Shown here in pieces: positions 33,897 to 42,830 of a stretch of 64,000 bases of DNA. The translations under genes and the position numbers were made by a program. The notes below the pieces were generated by a model. The model was not told the origin of the DNA. It saw only the letters and a program-made list of their open reading frames with translations, and ran no database searches. Within the stretch, counting starts at the first letter, position 1, and each line of letters begins with the position of its first letter. The DNA is from DASVTU01 sp036387415 (GTDB lineage Bacteria > Acidobacteriota > Blastocatellia > Pyrinomonadales > Pyrinomonadaceae): positions 13,679 to 77,678 of the forward strand of contig DASVTU010000027.1 of assembly GCA_036387415.1 (NCBI GenBank), given 5' to 3'.

Positions 33897-34702
33897 GCTG
33901 CCTCGCCTTCGAGCACGGCCTGTTCGTGCCAGATTGCTTGTTCCGCCAGTTCGCGCGAGACGGTCTGTTCGCCAGCCACGCGTGCGATTTCGTATGCGTA
34001 ACCACAGATACGCAGGATGTCGCGTGGCACGCCTCCCGTCGAAGAATAAATCAGGTCAATTACATCGTCTGAAAAAGGCATTGATATTTCGGCGAGTTTG
34101 CAGCGATGCTCTAGCATGGCTTTGGCTTCCGCGAGGGTGAGGGGACTGAGCAGGGAATACATCACAATGCGCGATTTCAGCGCCTTATTGCGCGGCATTT
34201 TCAGACGCTCACGCAGTTCAAGCTGTCCCGCCATGACGATTTGGAGAAGTTTGGCCGTATTACTCTCGAAATTGAGGAATGAACGCAAAATCTCCATCGT
34301 CTCCGAACCCATCCCTTGCGATTCGTCGAGCAGTAACACGACGTTCTTTCCGGCGGTGGCCTGCTCCATGATGAAATCTTTGAATTGCGTCTTTTGAGCT
34401 TGAAGGGAGCGTCGCATGGGCACGTCGAATGCCTGGCAAATACTGCGAACAAAGGCGTTAGGCGTATGAAAATCAGGGTCGGTCAGAAACGCCACCGACA
34501 CTTCATCTTCGCGTCCCTCATATTCCAGATGCAAAAGTCTCATCAAACTCGACTTACCCATCCCCGCATCTCCAAGCACACAGGTTAAGCCCTGCCTGTT
34601 ATCGACCGTATATCTGACTTTGTGCAGCGCCGAACGCAGCGAAGGTGTGATATAGAGCGCGGCGGGGTTGGGCGATACGGAAAAGGGAGTTATCGTGACC
34701 AT
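33893..34702 (-). CDS. ExeA/TniB-like AAA ATPase
   Basis: A 269-residue AAA+ ATPase. The N-terminus FSVSPNPAALYITPSLRSALHKVRY is like ExeA/GspA-type ATPases. Walker A is GDAGMGKSS near residues 44-52, Walker B is VVLLLDESQGMG near 122-133, sensor 1 lies in LLQIVMAGQLELRERL, and the ARG finger/sensor 2 region is GGVPRDILRICGYA. Related ATPases support transposition (TnsC, TniB), DNA uptake secretins or plasmid functions. Here the neighbour is a winged-helix protein and no transposase or secretin is visible, so a DNA-transaction role is favoured. The start follows an AT-rich gap that should hold the promoter. Confidence 0.8.
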   Translation of the reverse strand: MVTITPFSVSPNPAALYITPSLRSALHKVRYTVDNRQGLTCVLGDAGMGKSSLMRLLHLEYEGREDEVSVAFLTDPDFHTPNAFVRSICQAFDVPMRRSLQAQKTQFKDFIMEQATAGKNVVLLLDESQGMGSETMEILRSFLNFESNTAKLLQIVMAGQLELRERLKMPRNKALKSRIVMYSLLSPLTLAEAKAMLEHRCKLAEISMPFSDDVIDLIYSSTGGVPRDILRICGYAYEIARVAGEQTVSRELAEQAIWHEQAVLEGEAA

Positions 34703-35169
34703 ATTAAGCTTTATACGCCCGTTTCTCCCTATAGTAAAGATAATTTTAAGGGTTTGACACTAAAGTTAAGTCAATTTTCCTCATCAATCCAAGATTACAA
34801 CCTATGTTACTGCGAATTATTCCGCCAATGTTATCTCGTTCATAAACTCTTATTCGACCTACACTAAAACTGCGGCGACTCGGCAACTCAAATCAACAAT
34901 GGTACAGAGCGAAATTACGCAAAATATTGAAACCAGAAATCTATTATTCACTATATTTTTTACCTTGACGTTTATTTCCGATAACGGAGCTTTTACGAAT
35001 AAATTTATTAACTGTTGAGCTTTGCCTCTAAAGTGATTCACGCAATCCAACTCGTGGGTTAGTCTGTTATCATCAATACTCGGCGCGCTCTGTATGACGT
35101 TGAGTGTTATGTGAGTAGTCGTGCAGCTAGCCGCCAGCAAAGATGGTCGAGGAGCGCCAGCAAGTGCGT
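34703..35169. other. AT-rich gap upstream of the glycan locus
   Basis: About 470 bases, clearly richer in A and T than the flanks, between the divergent ATPase and methyltransferase genes. No gene is supported; a 110-codon minus-strand frame has no ribosome-binding site or domain. Promoters for both directions are expected. The composition shift could mark an insertion boundary. Confidence 0.5.
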
Positions 35170-35955
35170 ATGATTGAGAGAACGAAATCATTCATCAAAT
35201 CAGTCTTTCCGGGCAGCGTGCGGATTTATCAGCAACTCAGAAGGGTGCGACAATCTCTTTATTTCCGGCCTCCCGACATGGAGGCCATCTTCTCAGACAT
35301 CTATCGGAACAACTCTTGGGCAGACCCGGAGTCGGTTTCGGGCAGAGGCTCGACTCTGGCACGCACAGAAGTCATCAGGCGTGAACTTCCCGCTTTACTC
35401 AGTAGTGTAGGCGCAAAGTCTCTTCTCGATGCGCCCTGCGGTGATTTCAATTGGATGCAATATGTAGACTTGGCTGGTATCGAATACATAGGAGCCGACG
35501 TGGTGCCGGAGCTTATCGCGCGCAACCGCCAAATAGAGAAGAGTGCGGGAAGGACGTTCGCCGTCTTAAACATTACGCGCGACCCGTTGCCGAAGGTTGA
35601 TGTCATCCTGTGCCGTGACTGTTTCATCCATTTTTCTTTCAGAGATATTTACGCTGCGATAGCCAACTTCAAGAGAAGCAACTCCACGTTCCTGCTCACC
35701 ACTACACACACCGACGTGCGTGAGAATACGGAAATAGAGACTGGCAGCTGGCGTTCGATTAATTTGCAGTCGCCCCCCTTCAACTTCCCGCCACCCGCGC
35801 GATTAATCATCGAGGACGCCGAACTTGGCAAATGCCTGGGCATGTGGAGGCTTGAGGAGTTAACCGCATCCGGCGACAGCGCAGGCGTGGAGAAGTCGGC
35901 TTCCGCCGGGCTTTGGCGAGGGACGGGCAAGGGAAGCGACCCGGATGAAGCTTAG
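35170..35955 (+). CDS. Class I SAM-dependent methyltransferase
   Basis: A 261-residue methyltransferase, first gene of the surface-glycan locus. Motif I, LLDAPCGDFNWM near residue 88, forms the SAM-binding loop; YIGADVVPELIARN follows as motif II, and KVDVILCRDCFIHFS as motif IV. The start could be the ATG at 35143 or that at 35170; neither has a perfect ribosome site. Its end overlaps the next gene by 11 bases. It probably methylates a sugar or a lipid carrier in the glycan pathway; the substrate is unknown. Confidence 0.8.
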   Translation: MIERTKSFIKSVFPGSVRIYQQLRRVRQSLYFRPPDMEAIFSDIYRNNSWADPESVSGRGSTLARTEVIRRELPALLSSVGAKSLLDAPCGDFNWMQYVDLAGIEYIGADVVPELIARNRQIEKSAGRTFAVLNITRDPLPKVDVILCRDCFIHFSFRDIYAAIANFKRSNSTFLLTTTHTDVRENTEIETGSWRSINLQSPPFNFPPPARLIIEDAELGKCLGMWRLEELTASGDSAGVEKSASAGLWRGTGKGSDPDEA

Positions 35956-37372
35956 ACATTTACTTGTCCTGGCGATGCTCGCTCATCTGGCGGTGGCGTT
36001 GAGCATCTACCTCGCGGGTAATTTCGCGTTGCTCCCCGGTGTATTTGACGGCGGCGGCATTGCTTCCTTCGCCTCGGACAGCCGAGTCTATCAGTTGCAG
36101 ATGAGCGCGCTGGAAGCAACGCTCAAACAAGAGGGAATAGTGACTTGGCTCGGTACTCCTGCGCCACCGCACGTCAAACTCTACTCGCTCTCCTCCGCCG
36201 TGTTCAGCCCCTTCTTCGGACAAACCATTCTCAGCGTCGAACCTTTGAACTTATTCTATTACCTCGCAACCTTACTTCTGATTTTCAACCTGGGACGCGA
36301 AACCTACGGCGCGAGGGAAGGCTTACTGGCCGCCGGGATGTTCGCCGCCCTAGTCCCTTCGTTTCTGTTGCATACGACACAGTTGCTGAAAGACCCACTC
36401 TTCGTCGTCCTGACCTTGCTTTTGACGCTACTGTCGGTGAAGTGGTTGACGACGCAATACACTTTTGTTAAGGGTCTGGTTGCAGGTGCGCTTGGGGGGG
36501 CTACTGCCGGTTCGCTCTGGCTCGTGAAGAACTCTGCATGGTGGTTGATACTCACTATCATAGTGCTCGGCGGGTTGCTCTCTGTCGCACAGCAGGTGCA
36601 CAGGCGTTCCCTCATGAAAGGAAACCTGGTGGGCATCGCTTTGACGTTGTTGATTGCCCTGAGCGTCTCGCATTTCGTGACTCCCTACTGGCTTCCAAAG
36701 GAGTATTGGACACCTTACAGGCCAAAGGCAGAAGCGTCGTCGGCGCCGAGCGTGAGCGAATCTATCGGGGGGCTTACGGTCAGCGGGAGCGCGCAAACTT
36801 CGTCGACTTCCGGCGCTCCTGTCGCAGCGAGTGGAGCGGGATGGTGGTCGCGCGTCGCAGGACGCATCGGGCACACGCGCGCGCAATTCATCGAGTTGTA
36901 CCCGGATGCTGGCTCGAATGTTGACACGCAAGTGCAGTTTGACGGGGCGGGGGATGTTGTCCGCTACCTGCCACGCGCATTGCTCGTAGGGCTGTGCGCG
37001 CCGTTTCCGAGCATGTGGTTTGGCGCGGGAGAGAATGTCGGGACAGCCGGGAGGCTGCTGAGTGGGGGCGAGACTCTGCTGATGTACCTGATTGTGTGTC
37101 TCGCATTCCAGAGTCTCTGGCATAGGCGACGGCAACCGTCGGCGTGGCTGCTCATGCTGATTGCCTTGATGGGCGTCATGGCACTCGGCATGGTGGTCGT
37201 CAACGTGGGAGCACTATACCGTCAACGTTATCTGTTCTGGATTTTGTTCGTTATCGTCGGGGCGGAAAGCGTTTCGAGGATACAGGAAACGTTGCGTGTC
37301 CATCGTGCGGAGAGCAGAGGGCGAGAGGAGCGTGCGCCTGAAACCATCCGGGCTGCCGCCTTATTGAAATGA
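35945..37372 (+). CDS. GT-C type membrane glycosyltransferase-like protein
   Basis: A 475-residue membrane protein with about ten hydrophobic segments. A large first loop contains ASDSRVYQ, where an acidic residue fits the catalytic Asp/Glu position of PMT/ArnT-like GT-C enzymes. A soluble loop of about 100 residues (near 255-345) is predicted outside. GT-C enzymes use polyprenyl-linked sugar donors on the outer face of the membrane. It overlaps the methyltransferase gene before it and the flippase gene after it (ATGA). Exact family uncertain; an O-antigen-processing role is also possible. Confidence 0.65.
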   Translation: MKLRHLLVLAMLAHLAVALSIYLAGNFALLPGVFDGGGIASFASDSRVYQLQMSALEATLKQEGIVTWLGTPAPPHVKLYSLSSAVFSPFFGQTILSVEPLNLFYYLATLLLIFNLGRETYGAREGLLAAGMFAALVPSFLLHTTQLLKDPLFVVLTLLLTLLSVKWLTTQYTFVKGLVAGALGGATAGSLWLVKNSAWWLILTIIVLGGLLSVAQQVHRRSLMKGNLVGIALTLLIALSVSHFVTPYWLPKEYWTPYRPKAEASSAPSVSESIGGLTVSGSAQTSSTSGAPVAASGAGWWSRVAGRIGHTRAQFIELYPDAGSNVDTQVQFDGAGDVVRYLPRALLVGLCAPFPSMWFGAGENVGTAGRLLSGGETLLMYLIVCLAFQSLWHRRRQPSAWLLMLIALMGVMALGMVVVNVGALYRQRYLFWILFVIVGAESVSRIQETLRVHRAESRGREERAPETIRAAALLK

Positions 37373-38760
37373 CCGGAGGCTCAACGAAACCAAAGGGGTC
37401 TTTGAGACTGGCGTTGTCGCTCGGCTGGCTGGCGGGCGCGAACGTCTGCGTCTCACTCATCATCCAATGGTATGTCATCACGCATCTCGGCATCGGAGCC
37501 GAAAGCGATGCCTTCTTCGCCGCGATGATTGTACCGCAAATCGTCGTCGTCTTCTTCAGCTCCGCTTTGCTTCATGTGCTCGTTCCCTTGCTGGCATCGG
37601 GGGAGATGGAGCGCGGACCCGACCTCCGGCAAGAACTCTGGGGATTACTTTTACAGGCCGGAGTCGTGTCGGCACTTGTGGCGGCAGCGTTCTACTTCAC
37701 TTCCGCCTACTGGATGAGATGGCTGGCACCGGGCTTCTCGCCCGCCGCCTACGCGTTGGCCGTCGCGCTCACGGGAATCCAGTTGTTCGGTCTGCCCTTT
37801 GCCGCCGCCGATTGCGTTCTCCGCGCGGCGTGTCGCGCCCGCCGAAGTTTCGTCTTGGCAGAAGCGGCGACGCCACTCGCCAACATCGTCGGCCTCGTCT
37901 TACTGGCCTGGGCGTTGCCGCGTTACGGGGTTCGCGCCGCCGCATGGATTACGGTGCTACGCATCGCGCTTCCGGTGGCGTTCATGTGGCCTGTGCTCGG
38001 AGGCTGGCGGCGGCCACGCCTCTGGTCACCGTCGAGGGCAGAGGCTCTGCGACGGGTCAAACCCCTCCTGCTCGGCGGGCTTTATAACCACATCCCTCCG
38101 CTCGTCACGCGGCAACTCGCTTCACTCGCTCCGGCTGGTGGTCTCTCGTTGCTCACCGCGAGCCAGCAACTCTACGGCACAGCTAACACGGTGATGGATA
38201 AAGTCATCGTCATCCCTGCATCGCCGACGCTGGCCGTCTATGCACACGGCGGCCAGTGGGGTGACTTCCGCAGCCTTTACCGCACACGCTTGAGGCTGAT
38301 GACGGTGATGGCTGTGGCCGGATATGTCTTGCTGCTCGCGTTCGGCAGACCTCTGCTGGCTCTGACGGTGGGGCACGGCGGGGTCACGCCGGATAACATT
38401 AACTCGCTGTGGTGGATGCTGTCGGTTTTAGGAGTCGGCTTTGTGGCGAACACGTCGGGGCAGCCAGTCTTCGCCGCCTTCTGCGCTAAAGGTGACACGC
38501 GTACGCCCGTGCGGTTGGCACTCGTCATCAATACTGTTAGCATTCCTGCCAGAGCATTGGCGTTCTGGTTATACGGGCTTGGGGGGATGGCGTCGGTGAT
38601 AAGCGCCTCTGCTGCTCTGTCCCTCCTCATTAACATCTTCTTTCTAGAGAAGTCGATTCCGGCTCTCGACGGCTCACGCTCGTCGGGCGCGCAGAGGACA
38701 CGAACAGGCGATGACGCCGAGACTCCACTCGCAGCGTCGTCAGCTGTTGACGCAACGTGA
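37369..38760 (+). CDS. MurJ/MviN-like lipid-linked oligosaccharide flippase
   Basis: A 463-residue polytopic protein with 12 or more hydrophobic segments, of the MOP exporter superfamily. The N-terminal GIGAESDAFFAAMIVPQIVVVFFSSAL is the MurJ/MviN signature, and AVALTGIQLFGLPFAAADCVLRA fits the next conserved helix. In this context it most likely flips a lipid-linked glycan unit, as Wzx does, rather than lipid II. Start and stop overlap the neighbouring genes by four bases each. Confidence 0.85.
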   Translation: MTGGSTKPKGSLRLALSLGWLAGANVCVSLIIQWYVITHLGIGAESDAFFAAMIVPQIVVVFFSSALLHVLVPLLASGEMERGPDLRQELWGLLLQAGVVSALVAAAFYFTSAYWMRWLAPGFSPAAYALAVALTGIQLFGLPFAAADCVLRAACRARRSFVLAEAATPLANIVGLVLLAWALPRYGVRAAAWITVLRIALPVAFMWPVLGGWRRPRLWSPSRAEALRRVKPLLLGGLYNHIPPLVTRQLASLAPAGGLSLLTASQQLYGTANTVMDKVIVIPASPTLAVYAHGGQWGDFRSLYRTRLRLMTVMAVAGYVLLLAFGRPLLALTVGHGGVTPDNINSLWWMLSVLGVGFVANTSGQPVFAAFCAKGDTRTPVRLALVINTVSIPARALAFWLYGLGGMASVISASAALSLLINIFFLEKSIPALDGSRSSGAQRTRTGDDAETPLAASSAVDAT

Positions 38761-39695
38761 AAACACCGGGTGACATCGTCAAGGGCATTCTAAAGAGGAA
38801 TGGGCATGGGAGGGGAGCAACGGCGGAGTTCGCGCCAGCGTTGTTCATCGTCGGCGTGCCGCGTTCGGGAACGACTTTGCTGCGCCTGATGTGCGACGCT
38901 CATCCAGAGTTGAGCATCCCGCCGGAGATGGGTTTTATACCCGCATTGGCGGACTTACGGCGCGGGCGCGGCGACGAACTGCGTGAAGCCTTCCTCAATA
39001 GCGTCACGGGAATGGCGACGTGGCAAGACGCCAACATCGAGCGCGCTGAGTTCGCGCAGGCGCTAGGCGAGGTCAAGCCATTTACCGTCTCTGAGGGCGT
39101 GAGAGCTTTTTACAGCCTCTATGCGGCGCGCTTCGGCAAATCGCGTTGGGGCGACAAAACGCCAGCCTACTGCCTGCACATGGACTTGATAGAAAAGCTC
39201 TTGCCCGAAGCACGATTTGTCCACATCATCCGCGATGGCAGAGATGTCGCGCTCTCGTTGCGTGGTCTCTGGTTCTCGCCGGGCGACCGCGTTGAGGAAT
39301 TGGCGAACCTGTGGCGCTCGTGGATTATAACGGCGCGTCGTCTGGGGCGTCGCCGCCGTCACTATCTGGAAGTCCGCTACGAGGATTTAATCGAACAGAC
39401 GCCCGCCGTGCTGCGCCGCGTGTGCGACTTCATCGAGTTATCTTACGACTCGCAGATGGAGCGTTATTATGAATCCGCCCCCAAGCGGCTCGACGAGGTT
39501 AATTCAATGTACCGAAGCGACGGCACGCTGCTCATTACAAAAGCGGAGCGGCTCTACAACCAACGCTTCACCGCGAAACCGCCGGAGCGGGCGCGCGTCG
39601 CACGTTGGCGCAACGAAATGGACGCCGGGACGCGGGCGGGCTTTGCAGGCGTGGCAGGCGACCTGCTCGAAGAACTCGGATACGCACATGGCTGA
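38757..39695 (+). CDS. Sulfotransferase family protein
   Basis: A 312-residue cytosolic protein with the PAPS-binding loop VGVPRSGTTLLRLMCDAHPEL near residues 26-46 and the 3'-phosphate motif FVHIIRDGRDVALSL near 157-171. It should transfer sulfate from PAPS to a hydroxyl or amino group of a sugar. It starts with GTG, overlapping the flippase stop by four bases. Its place inside the glycan operon implies a sulfated surface polysaccharide; the acceptor is inferred. No PAPS synthesis genes lie in the window. Confidence 0.88.
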   Translation: MKTPGDIVKGILKRNGHGRGATAEFAPALFIVGVPRSGTTLLRLMCDAHPELSIPPEMGFIPALADLRRGRGDELREAFLNSVTGMATWQDANIERAEFAQALGEVKPFTVSEGVRAFYSLYAARFGKSRWGDKTPAYCLHMDLIEKLLPEARFVHIIRDGRDVALSLRGLWFSPGDRVEELANLWRSWIITARRLGRRRRHYLEVRYEDLIEQTPAVLRRVCDFIELSYDSQMERYYESAPKRLDEVNSMYRSDGTLLITKAERLYNQRFTAKPPERARVARWRNEMDAGTRAGFAGVAGDLLEELGYAHG

Positions 39696-40557
39696 AAATA
39701 CCCCGCATCACACTCGCGCCGCTCTGGTCGTTGCACACCCCGGCCACGAGTTGCGCGTCTACGGCTGGCTCGAAGCGACGCGTCCGCGCGTTTTCGTGTT
39801 GACGGATGGCTCAGGGCGTTCCACCCGCTCGCGCATCGCATCGACGAACAGGGTGCTGACTGGTGTCGGCGCAGCACACGGCGACATCTACGCGCGCCTG
39901 ACGGACGCCGACCTCTACACGGCGATTCTCGACCATGAGTTCAACCTGTTCACCCATCTTACGGATGAACTGGCCGACGCGCTCGTGCGGGAGAAAATTT
40001 CATGCGTGGTGGGCGACGCCGTTGAGGGTTACAACCCGGCGCACGATGCCTGCCGTTTGATTGTCAACGCGGCGGTCGTGTTGGCTGGTCGCGCACTCAG
40101 CGAGCGCATCACCAATCTCGATTTCACGCTCGTCGGGCGGCCTGACGAGTGTCCTGAGCCGTCGCGTGCGTCTGCCCTGTGGCTGCATCTGGACGACGAA
40201 ACCTTCGCGCGCAAACTGACGGCGGCGCGAAACTACCCGGAACTGGTGGCGGAAGTAGACGCCGCGCTGAGCGGCGCGGGGAGCGTGGGGCTACGTGTAC
40301 ATCCCGACCTCGCCGCACGGAGCGGCATTAACAAGGCAGCGTCCGCCGACGGCGGCGCAAGCGGTGAGACGTTTCGTGTCGAGTGCCTGCGACCCGCACG
40401 CGCGTTTGAACCGTCGTTCGACGTGCCGCCCTTCTACGAGCAGTACGGCGAGCGGCAGGTGGCCGCAGGTCACTACGCGCGCGTGCTCCGCTACCGCGCG
40501 CACATGCTGCCGCTGGCCGAGGCGTTGCGGTCACACGTCGAGAAGCGAAACCGATGA
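39688..40557 (+). CDS. Divergent PIG-L (LmbE-like) family protein
   Basis: A 289-residue protein beginning ALVVAHPGHELRVYGWLE, the position where PIG-L/LmbE deacetylases carry AHPDDE. His is kept, but the two Asp residues, one catalytic and one zinc ligand in PIG-L enzymes, read Gly and His. A second histidine region is VEGYNPAHDACRLI. The divergent site suggests altered metal binding or loss of activity. I start at the ATG at 39688, which overlaps the sulfotransferase stop by eight bases; the frame is open further upstream. In the glycan context, deacetylation of an amino sugar is the natural role, but with this motif it is uncertain. Confidence 0.6.
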   Translation: MAENTPHHTRAALVVAHPGHELRVYGWLEATRPRVFVLTDGSGRSTRSRIASTNRVLTGVGAAHGDIYARLTDADLYTAILDHEFNLFTHLTDELADALVREKISCVVGDAVEGYNPAHDACRLIVNAAVVLAGRALSERITNLDFTLVGRPDECPEPSRASALWLHLDDETFARKLTAARNYPELVAEVDAALSGAGSVGLRVHPDLAARSGINKAASADGGASGETFRVECLRPARAFEPSFDVPPFYEQYGERQVAAGHYARVLRYRAHMLPLAEALRSHVEKRNR

Positions 40558-41708
40558 GCGGGCTGCGAGTTCTGATTACCAATACCACTCTCGCCACGCG
40601 GACGGGTACGGAAACCTACGTCCGCGACCTCGCGCTCGGACTACTGCGGCGCGGACACGCGCCAGTCGTCTACAGCCCGGAGACAGGCGAAATCGCGCGC
40701 GAGTTGCGGAAAGCGACCGTGCCTGTGGTTGAAGACCTCGGCACGCTCGCCGTTGCGCCTCACGTCATACATGGAAACCAGAGCGCGGAGTTGATGGCGG
40801 CGCTGCTCAATTTTCCCGGCGTGCCCGGAGTCTTTTTCTGTCACAGTTGGATTGGTTGGGCAAACGCGCCGCCGCGCTTCCCACGCATCCTCCGCTACGT
40901 CGCCGTAGACGACACGTGCCGCGACCGACTCGCGCTTGAACACGGCATCGTTGAAGACCGTCTGCGCGTGCTCCTGAATGCGGTTGATTTGGAACGCTTC
41001 AAGCCGCGCGCGCCCCTGCCCCCGCTCCCACGGCGCGCGCTCGTCTTCAGCAATACGGCGAACGAGAGCACGCACCTCAAAGCCGTACGCGAAGCCTGCC
41101 GCCGCGCCGGAATCCAACTTGACGTTATGGGCGCGGAGGCCAACGCATCCAGTTCTCAACCCGAACTGCTGCTTGGTCAGTACGACCTTGTTTTCGCTAA
41201 GGCTCGGTGCGCGCTCGAAGCGATGGCGGTGGGCGCGGCCGTCGTGCTCTGCGATATGTTCGGAAGCGGCCCGATGGTGACGACCGGAGAACTCGAACGC
41301 CTGCGGCGACTCAATTTCGGCATGCGAACTTTGCGCGAGCCGAACGACGCGGAAGTGATTGGGCGCGAAATCGCCCGCTACGACGCGGCAGACGCGATGG
41401 AGGTTTCACGTCGCATCCGCGCCCGCGCCGGACTCGATGCATTGGTCGAAGAAGTCATCGAACTATACCAGGAAGTTATCGAAGAACACGCGGGCGTCGG
41501 CTCGTCGGACGCGCTCGAAGAGGGGCGTGCCGCCGCCGCCTTCGTCCACTCAATCGGACTCGCCGTGAAGCGAGAGTGCGCGCAGTTTCAGGACGACCTC
41601 GTATCAAACTCCCTGACTCTGCGCCTGAGAAACCAGATGCCTCGCTTCCCCTTGCTGGAACGGGCGGTGCGAAGCATTGCCCGCTCCGCACGCAAACGTG
41701 GTCTTTGA
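40554..41708 (+). CDS. GT-B glycosyltransferase (family 4-like) 1
   Basis: A 384-residue glycosyltransferase starting in a four-base overlap with the previous gene. The N-terminal Rossmann half has RTGTETYVRDLALGLLRRGH; the C-terminal half has VDLERFKPR after the hinge and YDLVFAKARCALEAMAVGAAVVLCD, a family-4-like donor site. The usual EX7E motif is altered to KARCALEA, so activity on a nucleotide sugar is likely but not certain. The last 100 residues are an extra helical, Arg-rich tail. Confidence 0.78.
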   Translation: MSGLRVLITNTTLATRTGTETYVRDLALGLLRRGHAPVVYSPETGEIARELRKATVPVVEDLGTLAVAPHVIHGNQSAELMAALLNFPGVPGVFFCHSWIGWANAPPRFPRILRYVAVDDTCRDRLALEHGIVEDRLRVLLNAVDLERFKPRAPLPPLPRRALVFSNTANESTHLKAVREACRRAGIQLDVMGAEANASSSQPELLLGQYDLVFAKARCALEAMAVGAAVVLCDMFGSGPMVTTGELERLRRLNFGMRTLREPNDAEVIGREIARYDAADAMEVSRRIRARAGLDALVEEVIELYQEVIEEHAGVGSSDALEEGRAAAAFVHSIGLAVKRECAQFQDDLVSNSLTLRLRNQMPRFPLLERAVRSIARSARKRGL

Positions 41709-41741
41709 CGACACGTGCACGGCGCATCCCGCACTCACGCC

Positions 41742-42830
41742 ATGAGAATTAACATCCTGCTGCCGTTCTTCTCGCAGACCCCCATCGGCGGCTTCAAAGT
41801 TCAATACGAGTACGCGAACCAACTGGCCGAACGCGGCCACTCCGTGACGGTCGTTCACCCTTGCACGGTCGAATCGCCTGCGGGCTGGAAGTCGCGCCTG
41901 TCGCAAATGGCGAAGCGTGGACGGGAACTACTCGAAGACCGGAGCGGTGTGCGTTGGCACACGGTGCGCGGCGACGTGCGTCTCTTGTCCGTGCGTGACC
42001 TGCGGGAAAAATTCATCCCCGAAGCCGATGTCACGGTGGCGACCGGTTGGGCGACCGCCGAGATGTTGAAGTCTTACTCGTCGCGTGCTGGAAGGAAGTT
42101 TCAAATCGTCTACGACTACGAATTATGGATGGAGGCTTCGGCCTCCGTCCGCCGCCGGATGAGCAAGGCTTTCAATTCGGGGCAGCAGGTCATATCCACG
42201 TCTCCGGCGGTCAGCGAGATGCTCGCCGAATGCGGCGTGTGCCCCGTCGCCTATATCCCTTGCGGTCTGGATTTCGAGACATACGGCGTTGACGTTCCCA
42301 TCGCGAAGCGTGCGTGGGGAACAATCGGTTTCCCCGTCAGAGAGCAGCCGTCGAAGGGAACGGGCGACGCGGTGAAGGCATTAGAGATGCTTCGCGAGCG
42401 TCACGGCGACGCGTTACGAGTTGCGGCGTTCGGGCCACAGGAGACAATGGGGCTGCCGGGGTGGGTCGATGCGGCGTGGCTCCCGACGGACGCGGAGTTA
42501 AGGCGTTTCTACAACTCAGTTTCAATTTTCGTCTTCCCATCTCATTACGAAGGGTGGGGCTTGCCCGCCGTCGAATCGCTGGTATGCGGCGCAGCACTCG
42601 TCGCCGCCGATAGCGTTGGTTCGCGCGAATACGCCCTCAACGAACGGACGGCGCTCGTCGTGCCGCGCGCGCGCCCCGACCTGCTCGCCCGTGCGGTCGA
42701 GAGGCTGCTCGCCGACGACGAGCTACGCCGCCGCCTCGCCCTTCAAGGCAACGCGCACGTTCAGCAGTACACGTGGACGCGCGCGGTGGATGCGCTCGAA
42801 TCCCTCTTCGCGCGTGGAGGGACGAGATGA
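41742..42830 (+). CDS. GT-B glycosyltransferase (family 4) 2
   Basis: A 362-residue glycosyltransferase. I start at the ATG at 41742 (MRINILLPFFSQTPIGGFKVQYEYANQLAERGH), where the N-terminal strand begins; a GTG 27 bases upstream is possible. The C-terminal domain carries the EX7E donor motif in SHYEGWGLPAVESLVCGAALVAAD. It should add a sugar to the glycan from a nucleotide donor. Its stop overlaps the next start (ATGA). Confidence 0.83.
   Translation: MRINILLPFFSQTPIGGFKVQYEYANQLAERGHSVTVVHPCTVESPAGWKSRLSQMAKRGRELLEDRSGVRWHTVRGDVRLLSVRDLREKFIPEADVTVATGWATAEMLKSYSSRAGRKFQIVYDYELWMEASASVRRRMSKAFNSGQQVISTSPAVSEMLAECGVCPVAYIPCGLDFETYGVDVPIAKRAWGTIGFPVREQPSKGTGDAVKALEMLRERHGDALRVAAFGPQETMGLPGWVDAAWLPTDAELRRFYNSVSIFVFPSHYEGWGLPAVESLVCGAALVAADSVGSREYALNERTALVVPRARPDLLARAVERLLADDELRRRLALQGNAHVQQYTWTRAVDALESLFARGGTR

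Noticed and set aside
34859..35191. 110-codon minus-strand frame in the AT-rich gap
   Set aside because: No ribosome site, and it overlaps the methyltransferase start; probably chance.
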